Assembly (NCBI GenBank): GCA_023055505.1
Contig: JALIRH010000004.1
Location: forward strand, 32,059,502 to 32,123,501
DNA: 64,000 bases
Source: Callipepla californica brunnescens
Lineage: Eukaryota; Chordata; Aves; Galliformes; Odontophoridae
Reading direction: 5' to 3'
The notes below the pieces were generated by a model, which saw only the letters and a program-made list of their open reading frames with translations, made no database searches and had not been told where the DNA came from. Below are positions 10,701-22,700 of the stretch, in pieces. The translations under genes were made by a program, and so were the position numbers. Each line of letters opens with the position of its first letter. Positions within the stretch are counted from its first letter, which is position 1.

Positions 10701-13700
10701 TCCACTGATAAAACTTCACTTGCCATATGAAGAAATTTTGTTGAGATGGCAACTTCCCGTAAAAAACACGTAGTGAATGCTGATGCAAGAGTTCATTTAG
10801 TTCTCCTTCTGTCTCGAATATTCTCCTTCCATGGTGATCATCTTTTGGCCCCGCAGCCTTTCTGGCAGGCTTCCTGATTGTGCTGTGTTTGAAGAGTTCT
10901 GACTTACACTGAGGAACGGCATGACAAACTTTTTTGGCTTAATTATGGTTTTACTTTAGTTTGGTCTGGCTTGCTGTCTCCTCTTTTTCTTGCTTGAAGA
11001 AATGAAGTCCCACTTTTGTGGGGTGTGCTGGTTTATTTATTTTTTCCTTCTTTGCTTTTTAACTGCGATTTTTTATCCCCCTGTTCTAAAGTTTTGAATG
11101 ACCTTCTGGACACCTGCTCTGAGGCCCCAGATACAGTGTATTTGTGCAGTCTTAATGCAAGCAATAAGTTTCTCTGGATTTTCCTTTCTGTTTCCTTTTA
11201 ACAAGCTTCTTTCCTTTTAGGCAGATCCCTCTTGTGAGTTAAATATTACCATACTGGTCTGAAAGGATTTTTTTTTTTTTGCTGTTGTCTGTGTGTCTGA
11301 TTTATTCCTATTGCTGCAAGGAAGCGGAATTTGAGTTCACTGCAGAACCAGTCACTAACATTGATGGTGGGGCATGTTACCCTAGGCCTAAATCAGGAAT
11401 TGTGCTGTGTTGGGTTCTCCCTAGAAAGAGGTATTTATGGGATCTGAAAATGCAGTCCTTTCCATCAACCCTGTCATGACCCTTAGCCTATAAGGGCATT
11501 GCTAAAATTTCTCACTGTTGTGTTTCGGGTTTTTTTTTTTTTTTCTTTGCAGCATCTTTCTCCTTCTGTCTTAACACTTTAATTAACCTTCTTGGTGCGG
11601 TGGTCCTCCTGTACCTATATTCTTGCTTGCTCTGCAATTTTATACGGCTTTTATATTCTTGCTACTAAATCTTAGGTTTCTTTAAGGTGGATACCCACTC
11701 ATCCGTCAGTCATCCATTTACATTTTTATGCTGATACTGCGCTGGTGATTATCCTTCAGCAGACTGTTAGTATACAAACAGCTAAACTTAAATTAGACAT
11801 TCCACTGTCAACTACGAGACATTTATACCATCTTCCCAGCTACTTGATGTCTGTTTTATCATCTGTTCTTGCATACAGTTGAATCTTGAATAGATGTCAC
11901 TGTTGGCACTGCACCTTGACAAAATTCAGGTAGGAAATACTTTATTTCTACTGTTTCCTTATCAACTTTTAGAGAATAAATGATCTGAACCGTTTGTGCT
12001 GATACGGTTGTTGACTTTCCAGGTATTCTGTTTGAGAATTATCCCAGAGCCTTCTTAAGTGCCAGAAGTCTGATTTCTGCAGGGAGATTCTTGGAGAACA
12101 GGACATGATTGTGTGTTTCAGGTGTGGGGATGCTCTCATGTTGTAGATCTAGCTATGCGCTGAAAACTAAATCCCTCCTTCTGGAAGCTGAAGCCTGTGG
12201 TGTGTAATACTCATCGTGCTGTACCTCTGTTGCTAAAGGTGATATGAATATCCAGGGTATGTGAGTACCCCTCAGGAAGTCAAAGGGGCTGGCCCCATCA
12301 TAATAGAGCTAGTAATGTCAGTGACCCTGACATATAAAGTGTGTTTCTTGTTGCTGTTTTTCTCAAGTTTAATAAACTCACAATGGAGAAATTGTTACCT
12401 TTTATTTCATTTTTTTAGAAGAGAATAAGGAAGGATGGACATCCTTTTGTGTCTTCTGAGAAGAAAACAGCGGTGTCTGAGAGAGAGCTGTGCTGGTCCA
12501 GTTGGAGTGTCAGTGTCCACAGGACTCTCAGAAAAGGATTTCTGAACAATTTGCAGAATGGATTCTCATTACCCTTTTTCAGATAGGAAAGGCTAGAGAA
12601 AAGAGGGAATCTAGGCCATGGTCCTGGAGGAAACTTCCTCTTTTCTGTGCGTGTTCTGCCACAGTTCAGCGGCTCATGTGACAGCATGAGATTGCAGAGA
12701 ATGAACCAGGAGCAGTTAGCACAGGAATCCAGCCTCATCCTTTCAGGAATGAAAGGGTGATGGGGCGAAGGAGCAGTTTCCGGGAAGCAATTTATAGATC
12801 TCGTTCAAAGGGTGGAGGGGCCCACGAGGGGCCCACGTAGAGCCCTGTGTAAGGGCTAGGATGATCCCAGCCTTAGATGGCAGGGAACAACGTTGAGTCT
12901 CGTCCTTGTAGCCTGAACTTCTAGGAGTGCTGAGAAGCAGTCTCAGCACTGGAACCTGGTGTGGCTGTGCCCTCACTGAGCAGGTGTGCTGGAGCAGCAG
13001 GACCATACTCTGGCCAAAATAAACGTGCTGCAGAAACAAATGTGCTTCTGCCCTATAAGTGCCTTCTTGGTTTGATGTCCATCTTTACTGTGCTTCGTTG
13101 TGCTTACTGAATCTCTGAATGCTCTAATTCCCAGAAGTGGCCTGATCTGGCATGGCACATCCATAACCTCTTGGTGACTCTTCCTGCCAGGTCCTGCGAT
13201 GTTGTGGGAGTGAACTCAGCACCGTGTCTGTTGCCAGTTGAGATCTATGCTATCATGGTGTCCCAGAGAGGGTACTGTTTGACCCAGTAGGAGTTTGGCC
13301 AGATGGTGTTGAAAGTTACTTGTCTGTAAGATAAATACAGTCTCTGAGTCTAGCAGACAGCTCTGAGCCATAAGCAGTCTCCTTGCCTCAGAGATCCACC
13401 AGTTGGGTGGAGCAGGAGGGTTTGCACAGAGCTTGCTAGACAGCACAAACCAACTTTTGTTATAACCATCAGATGTAGCACCTGGAGAGTATTTGTTCTG
13501 TGATCTTGTATCTTAGCCAGTGAGTGAGTCTTCTGAATGAGTCCCTCATCCTTCAGTGTGGAGGTATGTCTGCAAAAGCATGCAGAATGTGTGAGGAGTT
13601 TTTGCTAGAAGGCAAGCCAGGAGGTGTTTGAACTTGTGCCAGGGACACAGAGCTCCTGGGTTGCTCTGCTTTGTATTCTGCCATGATTGTATGTGGTTGG

Positions 13701-16700
13701 TGTGCAGAAGACTATTTGCTTTTCTTGGTTCTTGCTTTCTTTGCCTGTAGAGTAAGGCTGATTACACTAATACAGCCTTTCCAGGGACTGTGAAAATACT
13801 GAGCACTGAATCCTTCTTTTGGTCAATGCTGCTGTTCTACTGTTTTATCATGGGGCAGCTGGTCATGATTATACTAATGGGTTCATACCTACCTGATATT
13901 GTCATAATGAAATGGTACATACAGTGGGCTTAATTTGAATACACCCTTATCTTCACGTTTTGCATATTCCTATCACCCTTCAGCATGAGAATGAGAGCAG
14001 TGGCTCTTAAAAAGGCTATTGACATAGCATGAGTAACCAGCATGGGTAAGAATGTTGTTTTTTTTAATTATTATTATTATTTCTAGTCTGTCTCAGTTCA
14101 GTTAGCACTGTACCAGCACTGTGAGTGCTTTTCCAACTCTGAGCGAAGTGTACAGCCTGCAAAAGAAATTGGAATTCTGTGTTTGAAGGAGAGAATGGAT
14201 GTATGGCTACCTGCTGTCTCTTTCTTGGGTGCCTTCTCAGTCCTTCTGTCTATCTGAAGCTCTTGTGTGTGCCTTGTTACTGTTAGCAAATGTATCCTAA
14301 AACCAGGAAAAAATAAATGAGGGTGTTGCTAAACAGAAAATTAATTTTGCCCTGTACAGGGCAGAATGTTTCTTGCTCTCAGAGACGCTAACAGAGCTTA
14401 GCTGATCTGTGGCTCTTTTTCTGATGCCTGAGAGGGTTGCAAGTTCTGAGAGGGGACAGAGGAGCAGGTACGTATGCTCCTTGGGAACCAAAATGCAACT
14501 ACAAAATGAAATACAGGAGAGGGAACAAAAAGTGGCTTTGTTAAGCCTCTTCTTTAGAGTACTCAGAAATATGATAAGTGCACTTCGATTTCAGCCTTTA
14601 TGAAAAATTTGCTCCCAAGCATCAAAGCAGCAGTTTATCCCCTTTGTCCTTTGAGGACACTGAAGACATGTGCCATTTAGTCCTACTTGTCAGCGTGACA
14701 AAGCCTGCGCTGATACAGCTCCTTGTTGTTCTTCTGGATAAACTGCTATACTGCAAGAGCCCAGATGTCTTCACAGAAGCTTGTGCTGTCACTGCAGGAG
14801 CTCCTCAGCTGGACATGTGGGGTTCTTGGCATAGCAGAGGACAGACCTGCAGGGGTTTCTTCTTGCAGCCCTTTAAGGCCAAGCATTTTAGCTGAGGCAG
14901 TTGCCAAACCCCATTGCACAACCTCAAGGTTTAGGAAGTGTTGGCAGTACATATCTTTTGCTTTCAGCTTTTATCTTTTTTGTAGGTTTTCTTAGTGCAC
15001 TGGGAAGGGTGTGAGAGGTATTAGGGTGAGCCTTGTTTTGGGAGGGTGCTCACTCAGAATTAACGTAATGAAATGGCTAAGACAGATCAATATCTTGCTC
15101 ATAAGGAGTGGGTGGGATTTGACATTACATCAGTCCTTCCTCTTTGTCTGGCTTGAGGAAGAGTAGGTTAAACTCATTGACCCAGCAAATAACTGGGGTG
15201 ATTTTGGGAAGTGTCATTTTCTACCATTTTTAATGAGCCAAGTTAGATTATCAGGTGGCTGGGCTAACACCAGAACAGGTGCAAGATAAGAAGTCGAATT
15301 TGTGTGTGGTCAGGAACGTGTGTGAAGGAGCACAGGGAGAGCAAGAACTCCACTTTGTTGCAGTATTCTGTTCAATTCTATTGTAAAACCTTTTTAAAGG
15401 TTTTAAAGGAGATTTTCACCTAGGAGGTGAACAGGCCAAGTTAAGTTCTTAATGTGTGAGGGAAGATTCAATTTCTCACAAGCTCTGAGCTAGTGGCAGT
15501 GTTGTGGTTCCATGTCACCTCTATGTCCCCTTTCTCTCCTGCTCAGCTCGGCATTGCTCTTGGCTTTCTGATCCCTCCAGTGCTTGTTCCCAATGTGGAA
15601 GATGTGGAGAAACTGGCTTACCACATAAGCATCATGTTCTTCATGACAGCAGGCGTTGCAACAGCCCTGTTCATCCTGGTTGTCATAGGTAAGGAGGTGG
15701 GAAACTTGTGCATGACTTCAAGTGGGGCTGAAATAAGCCTGAGTGAGTGGAGATCATCTGGGGATGTGTCCCTGCACACAACAGCCTGTGTCATGTAATA
15801 CTAGATCTTGCTGCTTCAAGCCCTTGATAAATGGCACTTGTAGAAGGGAGTTGGGGGAGGTAGTAGGACACCAGAGATGCAGTCCCCCCTGTTAAAGATC
15901 TGGCTTCCACTTTTGCGTGATAGCATGACAGATTGGCGTGCTCACTGGGGTGCAGAGCTTGCCTGCTAAATATTGAAATTATTTTTTTTTAGGGCTCCTC
16001 TTGCCAGCTTGTTTATGTTGCCTGGTTGCTGAGTCAGGTGTAGATTTTAATGATTCTGAGGTAGGGAATAAGCAAGGTAAAATAGCTGCGTACAGCAGTA
16101 TATTACCTATGACGGGGATTCCTGAATGCTACTTTAATGCTAGTTAGAGACAGCTTGTCCAGACCGAGAAGTGCTGGGCTTGGTGTAAAACCTAGCATAG
16201 TCTCCCTAAGCACTGGTCACTGTGGGGTACCAGGCCACCTTTTCCAGCTGGCTTTTCACATTTCTCTTTTACATTTGAATGTCCACACAACACTTCAGCA
16301 GCTTCTTGCAGACCACGTTATTAGTCCTGCCAGCTCTTCTGCTTCTGCCAAATGATGCCTACACAACATGCTAATTGAAGGCAATGTGTTTCCCCAGTGA
16401 TAAAAGATGTCAAGGTGCTCTCTTCTCCTGCTCCTGGATAAGTTTGTGCAGAGAATCAAAGCTGAAGAATGTTGATATTTTAGACACTTGAATTTACTAG
16501 CCCCTGTGCTGTCCCTTGAGCAGTTCTCTCCTTGTGCATGCCCAGGCTCCCCACTTGCACTGTTGCAAACAGTTCTATTTTGTGTCTGGTTTCAGTCTTC
16601 AAAGAGAAGCCTCCATACCCTCCAAGCCGAGCACAGGCCCTGGTCCAGTCACGACCAACAGAGGAATATTCCTACGTGCAGTCGATTCTCCGTCTGCTTC

Positions 16701-19700
16701 GCAATGCCAACTTTGTGCTACTTATGATCACTTACGGTAAGGTCTGGCTATTCTTCTGTGCTGCTAGACACGCTTAGCTTCTCCCTCTCTCTCTTTCTGT
16801 GCTGTGCTAGTGCTGTAACTGGGTTGATGTGGGCTAGGGGAACGTAAGGAAAGCTCTGCTGCCACAGGGGTCCCTCAAGCACCACAGTCTGTCCAGCAGC
16901 AGTTGCAAGCAAATGCCTAAGGAAGAATAAAAGCAGGACAAGCAGACATAGGACAGTATGCCTGCTCACCACTTTTCTCTCTGTTTGTGACCACTTTCTG
17001 TTCTGGGGTTTTCCTTATCAAGCTATGGGTGTTTTTTTTGTTTTTTTTTTTTTTCCCTAGTTCATTAGTAACTTGGACTAATCTAAGTGTTTACTTAAGA
17101 AAAATGGAGCTGTATTTGAGTGCAAGTCACTGCACTGAGTGCAAGTTATTTTTCGAGGAAAGTGCATGGCTGCCAGGCTTCCCAGTGGAGGTGATGTAGA
17201 GCAGGCAGGTGTGCAGACTGCACCATCTTTTTTGGTAATTCCTATAAAACAAATAGAAGGAAGAATTGGAGACCATGTTCTTTTGCCATCTGTTCTTACA
17301 CGCTGGATTTGCTATTTCTCTTCAGCAGTCTTGCTGTATTTCTCTAAGGGCAGTGTAATGTGTTGAATATGTTCCTGATGCTGAGTTGTCCTATCCAGAA
17401 GTATTTTTTTAGTTTAGCAGTGACAGGGAAGGCCACTGCAGCCTGTGCCTGGCTTGTGAACTTGTCTGCAGAGAGGTCTGTCCCCTCTTCCTATCTGCTT
17501 GCTGTGGAAGCTTTTCAGAAGGAAAAATAAATAGTGCTTGAACTTCTGTGGTTCTGTGTTCTGCTGTGTCTGGAGGACTTTGTAGGTGGTACATCTAATT
17601 GGAAAGAGTAACATGGTGGCTTTTTATTGGTGCTAGTGGTCCTCAGAGCTGTTGAAATCTCGTCTTTCTTCACAGTGCAACAAATCTTTAGAAACACCCC
17701 TCTCAGACCACCCTTAGGCTCTACTGGTTTACACTGCAACTGCTATTGTGTTTTGTTTGTTTTCCTCTAGTACTTGGTGTCCTCTGTGAAAGCAGAGATT
17801 GAAAAAAACTGTCAAGAAACAGGCTGAGGCAGATTGGCTAAAAGCTGGATTGTGTCATCTGCCTGGTGTGCATGTACATTTCAGAAAAAAGAAAGGGGAA
17901 AGCATTAGTTTTTATAGGGGTAAACAAGCCTTAGATGAGAGAGGCAAACTGTCAGTACTAAGAGTGTATTTAGTGTCTGATCTTCCTGGGATAATTCCTT
18001 CCTGGCAGTCACGAATGATGTGGCAAGTGTTCAGTGCCTCATAATCCCGCCTTTCTTCCTGCTGCTCTGTGCATTTATCCTTCTCCTCCCTGTGCTGGCC
18101 TCACGTCAATCTTCAGTTTGACTTTAAGGCTGCTGGCAGTGAAGATAATGTGACTGTTACTCAGAGAGGGAACTAAGCAATGAAACTTTTTTTTTTTTTT
18201 TTTTTTAACTCATCTGGCTTTGAAAATGGGGACAGTTTTTCCTACTCAAGTCAGAAGTTATGTTGGCCAAGATTTAAGACATCTGCAGCCACATGAGCAC
18301 AACTGAGTCATCCTCCCTAGCTAACACAAAGATATCTGCAGCTTCTCGTAGCTTTTATATTAGCACAGTGTGCAATGGAGAGAGAGTGGGAAATTGCATG
18401 CTGCTTCATCTTCCCTGGCTTAAGAAAGAATGTGGGCCTTCATGGGATGCCAGGTCAGAACAGGCCTGTGGATCCTTAAGGTGAAATGGTATTACCAGCA
18501 GCTGCCAGCTCCTTTCCTGTGGTAATACTTGCAGCGATAGAAACATTGGTGGCACTGCAGCAGTGCTACTGCAGGAGAGCCTTCAGGCTGCCTTTTCTCA
18601 AAGACTGCTGGCATCACCTTGATAAGGCTGAGGCATGACATGAAGTGGGAATGAAGCAGCTCTTGAGTTTGTTGCATTGGACTCTGTGCTGGAACTCCAC
18701 ATTGTTTCAGAGAGGCAGTGGCCAGGAAAAGGGTGGGAAAGTTTGGGAAGGGTGTGTTAAGTGGGAATGATGAGACAGCTCCAAAAATAATGAGCATTTG
18801 GAAAGGGGCAGTGATGAGAAGGCAGGATAATGAGGTCTGAATCATTGTTCTGGAGGATGATGAAGGTGAAGAGGAACACCAGTAGCCTGGCTTGTAGGTA
18901 ATATGCCAGTTAGTTAAAGGAGAATTAAATTCTAGTCCAAGGATTCATAAGAGCTCCTTTTGGAACCTTAAGCAATAAAATTCTCCTTTGTGGCCTCTGT
19001 AAATTATAGGAGACACTGTGAGTTTTCAAAAATGTTCTTATACAGCACATTGCAAGCAAATCATGGTAACTAACTAAAGACTCGGGTGAGGCTGGACCTT
19101 CAGATGTGTTTATCCCAGACACTGGTTCTAGCTTCCTCATCTGCAAAATCGGGCACTATTGGAAGCACGTCTTGCCTATTTTACAGGCATTCAAACAGCT
19201 GGCTATAATTTGTGGAGAAACTTCATGGAGCAACTGTGACATGCCTACATTTTTGCCAGCCTTCACAAATGCGGATTTAATGCATTGTCTTAATTCTTAG
19301 GATATTTTGTCTGACTCTGGTGCCAAGTGCTGCTGCCAACTTGGCATCTCTTTCTATCCAGTTTAGGACTAGGCGCCTTTTTCTTCCTTGGAAATCACGT
19401 GCATCACAGAGTCTCTGTGGAGACAGCATGCTGATGGCATCAGCTGCTAGTCTAGCTGTCCCCAGCAGGCTAGTTGAGAAGTATAGGTACACAAACAACT
19501 GCCATGTGTTCATGCCCAGCTTTGAGGTGAAGCAGCAGGGGATAGAAGGACTGTTCTGATCTGTGACCGTGACCTGGCACTGAGGTTTGTGGTGTCTTCT
19601 AGTGAGCTGGGTGCTCCAGAGGTGGAGATGGGATTAACACAGATTAGACTCTTGTGGGTGCTTTGCCATAGCCAGGTGTTGCAAAGAGCCAGCTTTTGAG

Positions 19701-22700
19701 GCTGCAGGAGTTTCCTGCCCTTCTAGGTAACTCTGGAAAAGGATTGGTTGGGTTTTTCCTGCATAAAGAGCAAGTCACTCAGCTTACTTGCCTCTCCTGT
19801 CACTTGATATGCATTTGGAACAGGGACCACTGCTGCAGGCAGTCAGGTTATGGGGTCAGTTGCATAAGCTTATTCATCTGTTCTGCCCTATGAAGCTGTG
19901 AAGTTAGCTCTGCTTAAAGTTGTTAAGGATGGTGTGTGAGCAAAGTGTGATCTTCCCTCCAGCTGTTAATCTTGTGGCTTCTTCGGTTGCTTCCTGAGCT
20001 GTGTAGGGCAGTGGGATGGGTTTGGGATTGCCCAGGGCTTCAGGAGCAGGGGAGTGGGAGTTTGACTTCAGGGTTTTGTCAAAGCTCTGCCTACTGGGAT
20101 GCACGTCTGTACCATGTATTACCATCTTTCTGCTTTTAGCTGAGGCTGAAAGAGGAAAAACAGGAAGTGGGAACTTGACATGTATCTGGGCTGTCAGAGT
20201 TTCTGGCATCTGAGCCAGAATTCTAAAATTCCATGCCACTTCATGGAGCCTATAAATGTGTGAGCTGCAGTGGTGAAATCTGTCTCCATCCCTTCCCCCT
20301 ACCAAGTTCACTGAAGCCTTGAAGAGAAACTAACTGCAAATGTAAATGACTTTCTGAGAAGAAAGTTGAGCTGACTGTTACAGACACCATCCACCTGGAG
20401 AAGGTTTCTCAGTATCACCCAAGGTGAGAGTGTAGCCGTTGTGGTACTGCTACTCCAGTGCTCATGTGGATATTCTTGTCTGCTATAAAAAAAGAAAATT
20501 AATAATAATAAAAGCACTCTTGTTTTCTGTGCCATTCAGGAAGGCACTTAACTAAATCAGAGTTGCAAGTGTACTGCAGCCGGGTGTCTGAATATGGCTT
20601 GACCAATATCACCCTCAACAGTTTCCATTCTCACCTTGGGTGATACTGAGAAACCTTCCCCAGGTGGCTGACGCCTCTAACAGTTAATCTAACTTCCCTT
20701 TCTGAAAGATGATTACTTTCACAGTTGTTTTTTATTTTTTCAGGCTTCAGTGGTATCTTGTAAAAATGCGTGACTTTCCTCGTGCAGATGCACACACCAG
20801 GTGCCTCGGGGAACTGCTGTCTGTGATTGCCATTAGGTCTGCTCCTCCTTGCATCCTGCTATTTCTTGTCTTGGAGAGGCTGTCCTTTGCTGTCAGCTGG
20901 AAGAGAACTGCCAACAGGTTTTTTTTGGGGGGGAAGGAAACCTTGCTCATCAGTGGCACTGGTGTTAGTTGAATCTCAGGTCCTGAGATTCACCTGATAC
21001 TGAGGCAGGTGTTTTGTCATTGTTTTGAGAAAACTCAGCTCCACCACTGAAGATGCATCTGTCTGTGAGGGAAGCGTTGAGACCCTATGAAGGGCTTGTA
21101 TGACCTTTCTGTACTAGAAATATGCACAGCTTCTCTTTTAGCTCTTCAGGTAAGAACCATCCTGACACTACAGGGTGCTTCCTACTGTAGTTGAGATCCA
21201 GTTGTCCTTGGTCTCTGTTTCTGCCAGTAATCTGTGTCTGGCCTGTCCAGCTATTGTACCTCCTAATACTCTGCAGCCTGGCTATAGATTGCTGTCCTGA
21301 TTATCTTGATGCGTTTCTACCTAGCAGAGTAGCATCAGACTGAATATACTGCATTTTTATCCCCTTCTCAGGTCTGAATACAGGCTGCTTCTACTCCCTG
21401 TCTACTCTGCTGAACCGCATGGTGATCTATCACTACCCAGTAAGTACATCCAGTCCTCGTGGCCTTCTGATCCTTGCTGTTGTCCATTGTTAGCTGCCCA
21501 AAGGGAGTCTGTGACAAATACAGTGCTTCTGGCCTGGGTCGATGTGCTTCTGCAGCACTTCTGGCTGACTCTGGCCTAGGTTTGCTGGCTGGCTAGAGGC
21601 CATTGTTTCTTTTTGTTCTTTACAGCACTCTGTGCAAAATGGGAGCTCTAGAAAAGACAACTCCTTTGCACCCTGAATAACGCAAGTATAAGCACTTTCT
21701 TCTGAGGTTCTAATGGTTGTCTCTGTCCTGTTCCTGTCAGTGATTTCTGCTGGCACATCTGCACCTGGAGGCTGCGTGTGCTCTGGGTGCTGAGCTGCTG
21801 TGGTGTTTTACTGCTGGAACAGAGTGCCTGAGAGAGACTATCCATCCTGCCTTGTAGTGGGTCCTCGGATTTTCTGGTTCATGTGGCCCGAATCCTGATG
21901 CCAGATATCAAGCATTGTTGCATTTATGCTGACTTCCCTGAGAGTGCCTGCTAGCATGCTCATGTGTTCTCTGGGCTTGCCCAGAGAGAAGTGCCTGTAC
22001 CCAAAAGTGTTCTTGCAAATGCTGCTTTTGGTTAGCTTATTAACAGGAGTTGTGTATGGGACACTAACTTTGGTGTCTCTTACTGTCTGGGTTCTCCACA
22101 TCTCAGTTGTTGCTGGCTATGACTTGGTTCCTGTGTTTTTGTATGTGTCTTGCCACAGAGGGAGGAGGTGAATGCTGGCAGGATTGGACTCACCATTGTA
22201 CTGTCAGGAATGGCTGGTGCTCTCATCTCTGGCCTCTGGTTGGACAGAACCAAAACCTACAAGTAAGTCTTTTGTTAGCCTCTGTGCTGCTGGTGATTCT
22301 GCTCTTCAGCTGTGTGGAAAGAGCAACTCTGCGCAGTTGCAACTTGGTAGTCCAGAGACTGAATTGCTGGGAAAAGTTTCAAGGGAAAAAAAACATGTTT
22401 TTTGAGAATCCAGTTAGCCTAAAGTGAAGTTTGGAGCAGTGTGTTAGTCTCTGATGGGCCGATATGAAGTCTAGTGCTAGTGCTCCCTAGGGAAACTTGG
22501 GGGAGGGAAGGGAGAAGATAGCCTGGCTGCTGCTTTGCCAGGGATGAGAGGGCTCTTGGCACGAGCAGAATCATGACTGTACCAGACCATTTCTCTGCCC
22601 TTACAAACCAGCTTCTGTGCGCCTTTGTTCTGCTTAATGAAAGACGCATTTAATCCAGTGCCCAGAGGCATTGTATGAATGCGTGTTGCTGTATTCAGGC

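Larger units (their letters stand above)
4740..15546 (+). other. FLVCR2: FLVCR2 intron 1
   Basis: This 10.8-kb intron holds two CR1 insertions (about 4,975-5,231 plus strand; 6,204-6,733 minus strand), a (TTTA)n tract at 5,828-5,855, and several T-rich runs (for example near 11,268-11,281 and 11,529-11,544). The remaining open frames are short, lack splice support and have no recognised domain. I see no nested gene. Confidence 0.8.
16737..21371 (+). other. FLVCR2: FLVCR2 intron 3
   Basis: This 4.6-kb intron carries a 20-base T run at 18,187-18,206 and two inverted structures described separately: a long inverted repeat around 20,327-20,730 and a short perfect palindrome at 20,970-20,992. I recognise no coding sequence or named repeat family. 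Confidence 0.8.
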
